Shown: positions 1-8,731, counted from the first letter of the stretch. The stretch: 64,000 nucleotides of DNA from Chryseobacterium indoltheticum (GCF_003815915.1 NZ_CP033929.1:2542001-2606000), one strand, 5' to 3'. Notes: a model not told the origin generated them from the sequence alone. Translations and numbers: made by a program.

Positions 1-782
1 AAAGAATACAGCATTTCTTTTTGAATTTCGGGTGAAATAATGGAAGGAGCCACAAAATTTTCATTCACCTGAAATAAAGATGCATTCGTCAACTCATCAT
101 GCTTCAGTAAAAGATCCTCAACAATTCCGGAAAATAGTTCTTGGTTTTTAACATACCAGATTTTATCGGCAAATTCTTTTGCCAAACGCCAGTCGTGTGA
201 TGAAAACAAAATCAGTTTATTTTGTTCTTTGGCAAGTTTTCGAAGTGTTTTTAGAATGATGATTTTATTTTTTTCATCCAAATGAGTTGTGGGTTCATCA
301 AGAATAATAATAGGAGAATTCTGCGTTAATGCACGTCCAATAAATGCTTTTTGCAGATTTCCATCAGAAAGATTTTTTAAAGGAGTATTTTTATATTCAT
401 CTAAATCTAATTCTTTAATAATATCTGAAACCTCTTCCCGGTCTTCTTTTTTAAGCTCAAAATAAAAAGGATAATAAATATATTTCCCCAACGAAATTAA
501 ATCTTCAACTGTATAATTTTGCGGAATAATCGCTTTGGAAAAAACGATGGCAATGTTTTCGGCAATCTCTTTTACAGATAGATGTTTTACATTTTTATTG
601 TTAATCGAAATTTCTCCATTCAGCAAAGAATTTTGATGAAGAATCGATTTAATTAAAGTAGTTTTTCCTACACCATTATTTCCAATCAACAAGCAAACGT
701 CTCCTAAATTCAAAGATGCATTGGCATTTGAGATTAAGGTTTTATCGTAACCAATATTGGCTTGTTTTATTTGTAGGTGCAT
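1..782 (-). CDS. ABC transporter ATP-binding protein (FecE/BtuD type), 3' end cut by window
   Basis: This is the cytoplasmic ATPase of an importer for siderophore, haem or cobalamin. About 260 residues are visible, starting MHLQIKQ at the ATG ending at 782; the C-terminus runs off the window. The ATPase motifs are in order: Walker A GNNGVGKTT near residue 35, signature LSDGNLQ near 134, Walker B IIILDEP near 157 and the H-loop SSHD near 192. The permease gene lies upstream on the same strand, which supports a single transport system. The signature has D where LSGGQ is usual (LSDGN), a common variant in this family. The substrate cannot be told from the sequence. Confidence 0.9.
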   Translation of the reverse strand, partial: MHLQIKQANIGYDKTLISNANASLNLGDVCLLIGNNGVGKTTLIKSILHQNSLLNGEISINNKNVKHLSVKEIAENIAIVFSKAIIPQNYTVEDLISLGKYIYYPFYFELKKEDREEVSDIIKELDLDEYKNTPLKNLSDGNLQKAFIGRALTQNSPIIILDEPTTHLDEKNKIIILKTLRKLAKEQNKLILFSSHDWRLAKEFADKIWYVKNQELFSGIVEDLLLKHDELTNASLFQVNENFVAPSIISPEIQKEMLYS

Positions 783-1050
783 TTGTTGGTTTTTAATTTT
801 CTGCAGATTTGACTTACTCGAACTTACGTTTCACAGATTTACACAGACTTTTATTTTTTCTCCTTGATTTTGTTTTAAATTTTTCACATTCTGTTTTTCA
901 TGCTGGAAGCATCTTTAAAAATTTAGTTTAGGTTCCTGCGGAATGACAAACATCTATTTAAACTTTAAGTAATATTCTCAAGAATTTGCTTCATCTGCAA
1001 AATCTGCGAGAGAATTTAAAATTGACTATTGACTTCATTCACCATTCACT
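783..1050. other. Intergenic spacer without a gene inside the transporter cluster
   Basis: This AT-rich stretch separates the permease stop from the ATPase start. No convincing gene, hairpin terminator or TAnnTTTG promoter is seen. It holds degenerate word repeats (CTGCAGATTTG, CAGATTTACACAGA, ATCTGCAAAATCTGCG, CATTCACCATTCAC) of the kind found as decayed repeat debris in Chryseobacterium spacers. That resemblance is from memory. Confidence 0.5.
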
Positions 1051-2022
1051 TTACACTTTATTCTGCTTCAAAAGCATCATTAAAATTACAGGAATTCCAA
1101 AAACCGAACTAATAACATTTAAAGGAATCTGCGTTTTTTCTGCAATAATTGAGAAAAACAACATCATCAGCATTCCCAAAAACATATTCAGAATCCATTG
1201 CTGCCAAAGTTTTGCTGGATTATAAATCAATCTGCAGAAGTGAGGAACAATAATCCCGATGAATAAAATAGGTCCTAAAAATGCTGTAACCGAAGCCGAA
1301 AGTAAAGAAGAAGCAACGATGATCATCAGTTTCAGATGATTTAAATTAACTCCTAAACTCTGTGCATATGAACTTCCGAGAGAATTTCCGATTAAGGGTT
1401 TTATCGTTTTAAAACAGATTAAGAATCCAATAAAAATTAAAATAGACAGCACGATAATCTGATTTCTCGAAACCATATTATTGGCTCCAAAAGACCATAA
1501 AATATAGTTTTTTAAACTTTGATTTTCTGCATAAAACTGAAGCAACGAAACAATAGCTCCCGCTAAAGCCGACACCAAAAAGCCGAAAATAATAAGATAT
1601 GATTTATCCTGAAATTTATTTGACATTGAAAGCAAAACAAGCATCAAAACTAAGCTTCCAATGATTGCTGATAAACTTAGAAAACTGTTTTGCAGAAATT
1701 CAGGCAGTAAAATATTATGTGAAAAGAAAATGTAAAATGCGACAGATAAGCTTGCGACAGATGTAATTCCTAAAATATCTGGTCCGGCAAGAGGATTCTG
1801 AAAATATTCCTGCATCAGAAAGCCCGATGTCGGAATTGAAATTCCTGCCAAAAGCATTACTAAAACCCGGTTTACACGAATTTCTGCAATCTGGCTATTG
1901 GTAGAATCCTGGAAAAAATCCTGGAAATTTAAAGACAAAAATCCTGTATTCAGATTAATGAGCGCTGTCAAAGTAACTGCGATCAGTAAAAATAAACACA
2001 GGATTTTAAATTTTTTAGACAT
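1051..2022 (-). CDS. FecCD-family iron/cobalamin ABC transporter permease
   Basis: A 323-residue polytopic inner-membrane protein of the BtuC/FecCD family, which forms the channel of siderophore, haem or vitamin B12 importers. It shows an N-terminal membrane helix, the family block RVNRVLVMLLAGISIPTSG near residues 50-68, the segment NPLAGPDILGIT near 77-88, and the C-terminal LGPILFIGIIVPHFCR motif near 250. The start is the ATG 18 bp after the stop of the thioredoxin-like lipoprotein gene, so those two are probably cotranscribed, with the ATPase following after a 268-bp gap. A periplasmic binding protein is not in view and may lie outside the window. Confidence 0.92.
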   Translation of the reverse strand: MSKKFKILCLFLLIAVTLTALINLNTGFLSLNFQDFFQDSTNSQIAEIRVNRVLVMLLAGISIPTSGFLMQEYFQNPLAGPDILGITSVASLSVAFYIFFSHNILLPEFLQNSFLSLSAIIGSLVLMLVLLSMSNKFQDKSYLIIFGFLVSALAGAIVSLLQFYAENQSLKNYILWSFGANNMVSRNQIIVLSILIFIGFLICFKTIKPLIGNSLGSSYAQSLGVNLNHLKLMIIVASSLLSASVTAFLGPILFIGIIVPHFCRLIYNPAKLWQQWILNMFLGMLMMLFFSIIAEKTQIPLNVISSVFGIPVILMMLLKQNKV

Positions 2023-2040
2023 CTTCGAACTAGAATAATC

Positions 2041-2601
2041 TTACTTTAGAAAAGAATCAATTTGTGAATTAAGCATTTCCTCAGTCATTGAACCTTCAGA
2101 TTCTTCTACTTTGTCACCTTTTCTGAAAAAAGTAAATGGAATATTATTTCCTCTCCATTGTTGAAAATTGACAAAAAAGTCTTGATTTAATTTACTATCA
2201 TCAAGAAGAAGAATTTTATCTGCCAGACCACTTTTTTGTGCAAAAGCTGGAACTTCGGTTTCCCAAGCTGGCTTGTTATAAATATTTATAAATGTAAATT
2301 TTACAGGTTTGTCTTTTAATTCTTCAATTTTCTTTTTAAAATGAGGTATTTCCATCATGCATGGGCCACACCACGTTGCAAAAAAATTGGTTACATATAA
2401 AGTATCATTATTTTTGGATAAAATCTCAGTTAATCCTTTCTGATCAACTTCCCTCAGTGCTATTTTAGAAGTTTCAGGTTCTGCATCCTTTTTAATATCC
2501 GCTGAATCTGCTACGGCGATATTTTCTTCCGTTTTTTCTGCTTCTTTTTTACAACTTAGCAATGCAGTAGCCAAAAGTGCAGTTAAAATTATTTTTTTCA
2601 T
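2041..2601 (-). CDS. TlpA/ResA-like thioredoxin-fold lipoprotein
   Basis: A 186-residue exported thiol-disulfide oxidoreductase. A lipoprotein signal ends at LLSC17, so the protein should be membrane-anchored in the periplasm. After a charged linker comes a thioredoxin fold with the redox site WCGPC at Cys78/Cys81 and a cis-Pro region near NIPFTF. Family members reduce or oxidise periplasmic cysteines, often for cytochrome maturation or after oxidative damage. It leads the cluster containing the FecCD permease (18-bp spacing), but no functional link to metal uptake can be read from the sequence. Confidence 0.85.
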   Translation of the reverse strand: MKKIILTALLATALLSCKKEAEKTEENIAVADSADIKKDAEPETSKIALREVDQKGLTEILSKNNDTLYVTNFFATWCGPCMMEIPHFKKKIEELKDKPVKFTFINIYNKPAWETEVPAFAQKSGLADKILLLDDSKLNQDFFVNFQQWRGNNIPFTFFRKGDKVEESEGSMTEEMLNSQIDSFLK

Positions 2602-2698
2602 ACGGATCTATTTATTTTTAGTTATTTATTATGATCGTTGCAAACAATTCTGTTATCAAGAAAATCTCAGCAATGGCGGTTTCATAATTATTTTTTAT

Positions 2699-2706
2699 TA
2701 TTTTTG
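2699..2706 (+). promoter_or_regulatory. Promoter -7 box for the ferredoxin reductase gene
   Basis: TATTTTTG matches the Bacteroidota -7 consensus TAnnTTTG. A transcript would begin about 6 bp downstream, only a few bases before the ATG at 2716. This argues against the in-frame TTG at 2638, which lies upstream of the box. No clear -33 TTG is seen. Confidence 0.5.
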
Positions 2707-2715
2707 AATTGCAGT

Positions 2716-3840
2716 ATGGAACAACAAATCTATAAAGGGAAACTCACGCAGTTTCATCGGTTAAAAATAGCTAAAAAAGAAAAGCTGACCAAAAATACTT
2801 TTTCTTTGGAGCTCGAAATTCCTGAGGATTTAAAAGAAAATTTTCAATTTGAGGCCGGCCAGTATGTAAGCATTCAATTTCAGTCTCACGGTAAAAATGT
2901 TATCAATGATTACTCGATGACGTCGGCTCCGTATGAGAAAAAAATAGTTTTGGGAATCAAAATAAATTCAGTGCAAAGTGCCACTTCGCAGCTATTTGAA
3001 AATTACGAAGTTGGAGATGAAATTTTGGTGAGCGAACCTGGTGGAAGATTTACTTTAGTTTCTAAACCCAGTGAATTCAGAACGATTGTAGGTTTTGCTG
3101 CGGGAATCGGAATTACACCCATTTTAAGTCATTTTAAAAACATCCTTCATACCGAACCGAGAACGAGACTTTTTTTATTTCTTGGAAACAAAAGTTCTGA
3201 AGAACTTGTCTATCGTGAGCTTCTCGATAATCTTGCAAGTAAGCATCATAACAGACTGCAGATTTTTTATTTTTATTCGCAAGAAAAAACAGCAGATCAA
3301 TTTTTCTACGGAAGGCTGGACGCAAAAAAATTAAACTTAATTATCAATCAAATCCTGCATCTGGATGATACCGATGAAGAATCTACAATTTGGGATGCCG
3401 TTGACGAAGTTTTAATCTGCGGAAAAGGGGAAATGATAAAAACGTTGGCCAATGCATGCTATCATCACGGAATTCCAAAAAAGAATATTCATTTTGAATT
3501 GTTCGAAGAGTTTAATGATGATATTTATCCTGTAGAAAAAGAATTTCCGCTGATTGAAGATGTACAGGTAGATTTTAAACTTTTAGGAAAAAACTACCAA
3601 ACTGAGCTTCCAGATAACCGGGAGAAAATTCTGCAGCAGCTTCTGACTCAAAAATTTCCGGTTCCTTATTCCTGCAAATCCGGAATTTGCGGAAGCTGTG
3701 AATGTACTTTGGAAGAAGGCGAAGTAGAGCTTTTGGAAAACGAATATCTTACCGAAAAAGAAGAAGCACAAGGGAAAATATTAGCATGTATGTCGATTGC
3801 AAAAAGTAAGAAAATAAAGCTTAACTTTGATTTCAATTGA
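2716..3840 (+). CDS. PaaE-like ferredoxin/flavodoxin-NAD(P)H oxidoreductase (FAD + 2Fe-2S)
   Basis: A 374-residue soluble electron-transfer flavoprotein related to PaaE and class IA oxygenase reductases. An N-terminal FAD-binding barrel has the flavin motif NDYSMTS near residue 63. An NAD(P)-binding domain follows with GFAAGIGITPILS near 125. The C-terminal plant-type ferredoxin domain has cysteines CKSGICGSC near 320-328 and a fourth near 358. The start is taken at ATG 2716 because a -7 box ends just before it and the upstream extension is not family-like. The partner oxygenase is not nearby, so the substrate pathway is unknown. The stop overlaps the next gene. Confidence 0.88.
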   Translation: MEQQIYKGKLTQFHRLKIAKKEKLTKNTFSLELEIPEDLKENFQFEAGQYVSIQFQSHGKNVINDYSMTSAPYEKKIVLGIKINSVQSATSQLFENYEVGDEILVSEPGGRFTLVSKPSEFRTIVGFAAGIGITPILSHFKNILHTEPRTRLFLFLGNKSSEELVYRELLDNLASKHHNRLQIFYFYSQEKTADQFFYGRLDAKKLNLIINQILHLDDTDEESTIWDAVDEVLICGKGEMIKTLANACYHHGIPKKNIHFELFEEFNDDIYPVEKEFPLIEDVQVDFKLLGKNYQTELPDNREKILQQLLTQKFPVPYSCKSGICGSCECTLEEGEVELLENEYLTEKEEAQGKILACMSIAKSKKIKLNFDFN

Positions 3841-4454
3841 AATTCATCCGAAACATATTCAAATTATTTTTTGTATCAGTAGAAATTGTTTTTCTTCTGA
3901 TATGTTTGTCTAATGCCTGGGTTTTCGGACTCACCAATGGGAGAACTTATACCAAAATATCAAAAATTCCGCCGAGAGAAGTTGCTTTGGTTTTAGGAAC
4001 ATCTCCAAGGATGCGTTCCGGACTTTCAAACCCGTATTTTACCAAAAGGATGGATGCCACGGCGTTGCTTTATCATCACGGAAAAATAAAAAAGATCATT
4101 GTAAGCGGTGAAAAAAGTAAAGGATATAATGAGCCCGCTGCGATGAAAAATTATCTTATTTATCAGGAAGGTGTGCCCGAAGAAATCATAATGGAAGATC
4201 CGGAAGGTTTTAATACTTATAAAAGCATTTTGCGCTGTAAAGATGTTTACAACAAGAAAAATGTGATTATTGTTTCCCAGGGTTTTCACAATCTGAGAGC
4301 TTTGTTTTTTGCAAGAAACAATAATATGAATGCTTTAGGATTTGACGCTCAAGACGTTACAAAACCAGAGAGTTACTACAGAAACCAATCCCGCGAAATA
4401 CTTGCAAGAGTGGCTGCTGTAGTTTATTTTATTTTTGGAATTTCTTCCGATTAG
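3837..4454 (+). CDS. SanA/YdcF-family (DUF218) membrane protein
   Basis: A 205-residue protein with one N-terminal membrane helix (about residues 8-30) and a DUF218/ElyC-SanA-YdcF domain, marked by ALVLGTSP near 50, an IIVSGEKS strand, and the C-terminal VIIVSQGFHNLRALFFAR segment. E. coli SanA affects envelope permeability to vancomycin; the biochemical role of the family is uncertain. Translation probably starts at TTG 3837, which overlaps the preceding TGA as TTGA and implies coupling to the reductase gene. The 3' end overlaps the tamL stop by 4 bp in convergent orientation, leaving no room for a terminator. Confidence 0.85.
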   Translation: MKFIRNIFKLFFVSVEIVFLLICLSNAWVFGLTNGRTYTKISKIPPREVALVLGTSPRMRSGLSNPYFTKRMDATALLYHHGKIKKIIVSGEKSKGYNEPAAMKNYLIYQEGVPEEIIMEDPEGFNTYKSILRCKDVYNKKNVIIVSQGFHNLRALFFARNNNMNALGFDAQDVTKPESYYRNQSREILARVAAVVYFIFGISSD

Positions 4455-7048
4455 AAAGGATATCCGAAAGCAATATTCAATGTAGGTTTTAATGGTTTGA
4501 TATCATGGAATCTCCATCGGTCACCATCAGGTTTGTTTGGATCGTAAATTTTATACGCTAAATCTACTCTTAATGTAATGTAAGCAACATTTACTCTAAG
4601 ACCAAAACCACTACCAATACCCATCTCTTTGATGAATTTATTGAATTTAAACTGGTCATCAAAACCATTATTTTCAGTATTCCAAACGTTTCCAATATCT
4701 GTGAAAATAGCACCTTCATACATATCGGTAAAAGGAATTCTGTATTCTATATTTGTTGTCAGTTTAATATTTCCCATCAAATAAGTACGCACTTTCTCGT
4801 CAATCTGCGAGCCACCCGGGCCTAAGCCTCCAAATGCAACCCAAGCACGAATATCATTAGAACCACCATTAAAATAAGATCTTACAAACGGCATTGTTGA
4901 AGAATTTCCGTAAGGAATACCAATTCCTATAAACTGTCTAAGTGCTAAAGTCTGATTACCATTAAATTTAAAATACTTTCTGACATCAAAATCAAATTTC
5001 ACAAATTGCGCATAAGGAATTCCAAAAATTGTTCTTTCAGGACTTCTTAAAATCCCGCCTTCATCTTGTCTTTTCTGATTAAATATACTTGGAATATTGC
5101 CCGCCAATTCTACTTTTCCATTAAAATAAAAAGCATTGGGATAATCTTTTTTACCAATTTCATTATAAATAAAATTATAAACCATTGATGAAATTAAAAC
5201 ATCCTGAGTTTGCCTGTCTTTGTTTACTAAAGTACCTGTAAAATCTAAAAGTCTCTCTGCTTTTTCTCTATCAAGTGTACCTACATAACCGAGATCTTCT
5301 ATAATTCGTTGAGAAACCTGATCTCTTGTAACAAGTCCGGCATTGAACTCCTGTTCTAACTGAGGATTATAAAGAAAATAATCTGCGAAAGCAGCTCTTC
5401 TCACCACATCATCACCAATAAAGAAATCATAATAACTGTCTTTATTCTTCGTTAAACTGAAAAGTGTATTAAATAACGTTAAACGGTGCGAAACCTGATC
5501 ATTTACATTGGCAAAATAATTCAGACCGGTATTAAAGTTGGTTCTTCCCAACCCGATATTATTCTGTACCGATGCTCCCAAAACGATTGACGATGTGGGA
5601 GTATATCTTTTAGGAATCAATTTGTAATAGTTAAACGGAAGCAGTAATCTAGGGAAACTAAGAGAAGCCTGCGCAGAATATTCATACGCTAAAATTCTTT
5701 TATCCAGATTTTTAGGATTTCTGATAGATCCGAAAGTTCCTGCTAAACTTGTTGTAAGGTTTTCGGCACCATGAAATACGTTTCTGGTCGTTAAATCAAC
5801 CGAGGGTGATATCCCTAAATTTAATAACTGTGAATAATTAATATCAGTTCCTATCTTCAGTTCATATTTATCTAAAGGTTTTAGAATGTATAAAACATCC
5901 ACAATACTGTCATTCGGAGAACTTGCGCCGCCTTGTCGCAAAGAATCTTTAGCTTTTAGGATACTGAAATTATTCATGGCCAAAAGATTTCTTTTGGTAA
6001 GGTCTAATTTTTTCTGATCGTAAACTGCTTTATTATCAACAATAATGGTTCTCCATAACGACGAAGTCTTGTAGTTTTCGTTCATTTTATGAAAACGAAT
6101 TCTTCGAAGACTGTCTTTCACTGTTTTTCTGGGAAAATCGTTGTGATTATCGACAATTGCAACATCAATATTTCCAAAAGTAGCTCTTTTGTAAGGTCTA
6201 TTGACAGAGTCTTTACGAATCTCTAAAACCAAAGGAACTTCTTTACGGCTCAAAAGAGAATCAGCTACGAAACCTACTTCATCATTACCAGCATTGAATT
6301 TATAATAGCCATTTTCACGCATCCAATCATTGATTCGGGTAATTTCTTTTTCTAATACCGTTTGGTCAAGCAATTGCCCTCTTTTTACCAAACTTTCATG
6401 CATCTTTTGCTGATAAAGCCCTTTGATGCCTAAATCGGGGATATTATAATAGTATTCTTTAATATTTGTTGGGCTGTTGTGCGTAATAGAATATTTTACA
6501 GATGCTTTTTTAGCTGCTGAATCAAGCTTGTGAGCGTGTTTCACTTCTGCATCCCAAAAACCTCTGTAGACCATTCTTTTTTCAATAGATTCCGCACTTT
6601 TTTCAGTTCTTGTCTGATCAAGAATCACCGGTGGAGTTCCCCAATTATGATATAATCTATCCATGAAAAGACTTTTCCCCACACTGCTTTGCATATTATA
6701 TTTAATGAAAAGAGAATCACGCAGTTTCTGATTTCTCATTTCACTTGGATAGGTCATATATTCATTAAGAATAGTATCGTATTTTGGATTTGCAGCATTA
6801 TAGAAAAGAAGACTTAAAGGCATGAAAAGCAACTGCTTTTTATTGGGTTTCTGCTGCACATAATCTTCCAGCTCGTCATCAAAAAACTGCTTTTTATCTT
6901 CAAATTCAAAATTGTTTTGAGTAAGCAGATATTCACCATCCGGAACTTTTTTTGTGGTACTACATGCATAAAGTAAACCTACAAATGTTGCAAATGATAT
7001 TATTTTATAATATTTTTGAGGAGAATTCTTAAAATGCTTACAGCTCAT
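4451..7048 (-). CDS. tamL: TamL-type Omp85/BamA-family outer-membrane lipoprotein
   Basis: An 865-residue Omp85-superfamily protein. A lipoprotein signal ends at LLYAC29 and is followed by STTKKVPDGEYLL, typical of Bacteroidota TamL, which replaces TamA. POTRA-like repeats fill the N-terminal half and a 16-strand-type beta barrel the C-terminal part, including SYFNGGSNDIRAW and a terminal aromatic residue (GYPF). It is expected to help insert outer-membrane proteins together with TamB; tamB is not adjacent here. The ATG at 7048 lies inside the divergent methyltransferase gene, so the 5' ends overlap. No in-frame ATG, GTG or TTG was noticed between it and the signal peptide. Confidence 0.9.
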   Translation of the reverse strand: MSCKHFKNSPQKYYKIISFATFVGLLYACSTTKKVPDGEYLLTQNNFEFEDKKQFFDDELEDYVQQKPNKKQLLFMPLSLLFYNAANPKYDTILNEYMTYPSEMRNQKLRDSLFIKYNMQSSVGKSLFMDRLYHNWGTPPVILDQTRTEKSAESIEKRMVYRGFWDAEVKHAHKLDSAAKKASVKYSITHNSPTNIKEYYYNIPDLGIKGLYQQKMHESLVKRGQLLDQTVLEKEITRINDWMRENGYYKFNAGNDEVGFVADSLLSRKEVPLVLEIRKDSVNRPYKRATFGNIDVAIVDNHNDFPRKTVKDSLRRIRFHKMNENYKTSSLWRTIIVDNKAVYDQKKLDLTKRNLLAMNNFSILKAKDSLRQGGASSPNDSIVDVLYILKPLDKYELKIGTDINYSQLLNLGISPSVDLTTRNVFHGAENLTTSLAGTFGSIRNPKNLDKRILAYEYSAQASLSFPRLLLPFNYYKLIPKRYTPTSSIVLGASVQNNIGLGRTNFNTGLNYFANVNDQVSHRLTLFNTLFSLTKNKDSYYDFFIGDDVVRRAAFADYFLYNPQLEQEFNAGLVTRDQVSQRIIEDLGYVGTLDREKAERLLDFTGTLVNKDRQTQDVLISSMVYNFIYNEIGKKDYPNAFYFNGKVELAGNIPSIFNQKRQDEGGILRSPERTIFGIPYAQFVKFDFDVRKYFKFNGNQTLALRQFIGIGIPYGNSSTMPFVRSYFNGGSNDIRAWVAFGGLGPGGSQIDEKVRTYLMGNIKLTTNIEYRIPFTDMYEGAIFTDIGNVWNTENNGFDDQFKFNKFIKEMGIGSGFGLRVNVAYITLRVDLAYKIYDPNKPDGDRWRFHDIKPLKPTLNIAFGYPF
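6988..7018 (+). promoter_or_regulatory. Promoter for the rRNA methyltransferase gene
   Basis: A full Bacteroidota promoter: -33 TTG at 6988-6990, a 20-bp spacer, and -7 TATTTTTG at 7011-7018. The predicted start near 7024 leaves a leader of about 10 bases before ATG 7034. The element lies inside the tamL coding region, and the in-frame TTG at 7016 falls within the -7 box, so it is unlikely to be the start codon. Confidence 0.6.
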
Positions 7049-7759
7049 ACAATTAAAATTTTACAGTCTTTAGATAAAAAGAAGTTCAGGCAAAAATACA
7101 ACTTGTTTTTGGTTGAAGGGAATAAAACTATTATTGAACTTCCTAATTCTAACTTTAAAATTAAAGAAATATTTTCTACACAACCTAACAATTTTCTTTC
7201 CAAAGATGTTCAATTCACGCACATTACTGAAAATGAACTTAAAAAAATAAGTTTTCTACAAAATCCTAAAGATTCTGTAGCTGTTTGTGAGTTATCTGCA
7301 AAGTCTGAGTTTACTGACAAAGATTTTCAGTTGGTTTTAGATGGAATTCAGGATCCGGGGAATTTGGGAACTATTATCCGTTTAGCAGACTGGTTCGGAA
7401 TCGAACAAATTATTTGCAGTGAAGATACCGTAGATTTTTACAATCCGAAAGTTATTCAGGCAACGATGGGTTCTTTTACCAGAGTGAACATTGTGTATTG
7501 CAACTTGGTAGAATATCTTTCAAAAACTGAAAACATCAATGTGGGAACCGATATGGAAGGAGAGAATATTTATCATTTCGAAAAACCAAAAAAAATAAAT
7601 TTGATCTTAGGAAACGAAGGAAATGGAATGCGTGACGAAACAGAAAAATTTCTTCACCAAAAAATAAGTATTCCAAGATTCGGAAAATCGCAGTCTACAG
7701 AAAGCCTGAATGTTTCTATGGCAGCGGGGATAATTTTGGGACAGCTCTTCAGAGTTTAA
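7034..7759 (+). CDS. SpoU/TrmH-family RNA 2'-O-methyltransferase
   Basis: A 241-residue SPOUT methyltransferase predicted to transfer a methyl group from S-adenosylmethionine to a ribose 2'-OH in rRNA or tRNA (RlmB/TrmH-like). An N-terminal substrate-binding part starts MLTAHTIKIL. The catalytic domain carries motif 1 (GIQDPGNLGTIIRLADWFG, near residue 105), motif 2 (LILGNEGNGM, near 190) and motif 3 (STESLNVSMAAGI, near 222), which together form the trefoil knot. ATG 7034 is chosen over the upstream TTG, which lies in the promoter. The exact target nucleotide is not predictable. The gene overlaps tamL by 15 bp at their divergent starts. Confidence 0.88.
   Translation: MLTAHTIKILQSLDKKKFRQKYNLFLVEGNKTIIELPNSNFKIKEIFSTQPNNFLSKDVQFTHITENELKKISFLQNPKDSVAVCELSAKSEFTDKDFQLVLDGIQDPGNLGTIIRLADWFGIEQIICSEDTVDFYNPKVIQATMGSFTRVNIVYCNLVEYLSKTENINVGTDMEGENIYHFEKPKKINLILGNEGNGMRDETEKFLHQKISIPRFGKSQSTESLNVSMAAGIILGQLFRV
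7091..7098 (-). promoter_or_regulatory. Possible tamL promoter inside the methyltransferase gene
   Basis: On the minus strand TATTTTTG matches TAnnTTTG, and would start a tamL transcript near 7085, about 37 bases before its ATG. No good -33 TTG is present, so the support is weaker than for the opposing promoter. Confidence 0.35.
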
Positions 7760-7768
7760 GAGCGATAG

Positions 7769-7839
7769 TGTTTGGAGGGTTTTAGAGTGGGAGAGAATGT
7801 AAAAACACTAACACGCTCCGACTCTAAAACTCTCAAACA
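7769..7839. terminator. Long imperfect inverted repeat between convergent genes
   Basis: TGTTTGGAGGGTTTTAGAGT (7769-7788) is nearly complementary to ACTCTAAAACTCTCAAACA (7821-7839). The two arms are about 20 bp with two mismatches, around a 32-bp loop. It sits between the convergent methyltransferase and the 7843 gene and may act as a bidirectional terminator, or may be a small palindromic repeat. Confidence 0.45.
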
Positions 7840-7842
7840 AAT

Positions 7843-8340
7843 TTATATAAGCTGCTCCATGCTGGATACACTTTTTGTTTTTTGATAAGCCTCCAACTTT
7901 TTACGGATAAATTTCAAAGCCATTGGTGCTACATAAATTAATGCTGCTCCCAAAATCTTCTTTTTCCAGTTTGAGCTTTTCATATTTTTCTTTGCATAGT
8001 TTGCCACAAAGGCAGTTACTGCAAGTTTCATAACAGTATCTATTGCATCGCCTTTAAAAGCGCTTCCGGCAATTCCCATTGCTGTATTTTTACTTAAGAA
8101 AAGATCTTTTACCTCAGAGGTGATCTGTTTTGCGATGACATCTTTTCTGATCACTGTAGTTTCTTCGCCATCTTCATCAATTTTTTCCTTTAAATACTGA
8201 TCGCTAAGACCATTGGTAAATGCACTCAGGCTTTCTTTTGTATTTTTAAAAGTTAAAAGAGCTTCAAGATCATTAATTTCACTTTTCAAAAGTTTCTTCT
8301 TCCTTTTAAGTTCTTCCAGACTCTCGTAATTTCTGCCCAT
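7843..8340 (-). CDS. Hypothetical protein with N-terminal coiled coil
   Basis: A 165-residue protein I cannot assign to a named family. The N-terminus (about residues 5-35) is a Lys/Glu/Leu-rich helix likely to form a coiled coil. The C-terminal half has two moderately hydrophobic helices (GDAIDTVMKLAVTAFVANYA and ILGAALIYVAPMALKFI) that may touch or span the membrane. It starts 3 bp after the stop of the Holin-X-like gene, so the two are translated from one message. With the upstream YtxH gene it resembles the small envelope-stress clusters seen in many bacteria; that is inference. Confidence 0.7.
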   Translation of the reverse strand: MGRNYESLEELKRKKKLLKSEINDLEALLTFKNTKESLSAFTNGLSDQYLKEKIDEDGEETTVIRKDVIAKQITSEVKDLFLSKNTAMGIAGSAFKGDAIDTVMKLAVTAFVANYAKKNMKSSNWKKKILGAALIYVAPMALKFIRKKLEAYQKTKSVSSMEQLI

Positions 8341-8343
8341 AGT

Positions 8344-8652
8344 TTAGTGATTTAAAAATTCGATTACTTTATTTGCCACCATGTGTACGATTCTTTTCTT
8401 AAAGGTAACAACTAAAAACATTATTACAAAATAAAATCCTGCAACAATAAAGAATCCGTATGAATAATTATCTAATGCTTTTCCTATAAGAAACGCCAAC
8501 CCAAAATTGAAGAGAATGATAAAAAAACCAAAAGCCACCAACAATATCACCAAATATGCAATAACACCTGCAGAAATTGAAGATTTCTCTGTGGCCTCAA
8601 TTTTTAGCAAATCTATTCTTTTAGATGCGTATTCTTTAATTGTCTCAATCAT
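8344..8652 (-). CDS. Holin-X/YqjE-like small inner-membrane protein
   Basis: A 102-residue protein with an amphipathic N-terminus (IKEYASKRIDLLKIEATEK) followed by two strong membrane helices (about 30-55 and 63-85) and a basic C-terminus. This is the layout of the phage_holin_3_6 / Holin-X / YqjE family of cellular membrane proteins, which are usually not phage-derived. Family members co-occur with YtxH/YqjD-type proteins, as here. Function is unknown; association with the inner membrane is the only safe inference. Confidence 0.78.
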   Translation of the reverse strand: MIETIKEYASKRIDLLKIEATEKSSISAGVIAYLVILLVAFGFFIILFNFGLAFLIGKALDNYSYGFFIVAGFYFVIMFLVVTFKKRIVHMVANKVIEFLNH

Positions 8653-8676
8653 CCTTATATTTTTTTAAAAGTTACA

Positions 8677-8710
8677 AAAAAAGGAACTCTTTTAACTAAG
8701 TTCCTTTTTT
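8677..8710 (-). terminator. Rho-independent terminator after the ytxH-like gene
   Basis: AAAAAAGGAACT and AGTTCCTTTTTT form a 12-bp stem with a 10-base loop. It lies downstream of the minus-strand YtxH gene, so the following Holin-X gene may need its own promoter or read-through. Confidence 0.75.
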
Positions 8711-8731
8711 ATATTTAATAAAAATTAAATA

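Noticed and set aside
2638..2715. N-terminal extension of the ferredoxin reductase from TTG 2638
   Set aside because: The -7 box TATTTTTG at 2699-2706 lies inside the extension and the added residues are not typical of the family.
8344..8652. Prophage remnant suggested by the holin-like protein
   Set aside because: The Holin-X/YqjE family is common in normal chromosomes beside YtxH genes; no other phage gene, integrase or attachment site is visible.
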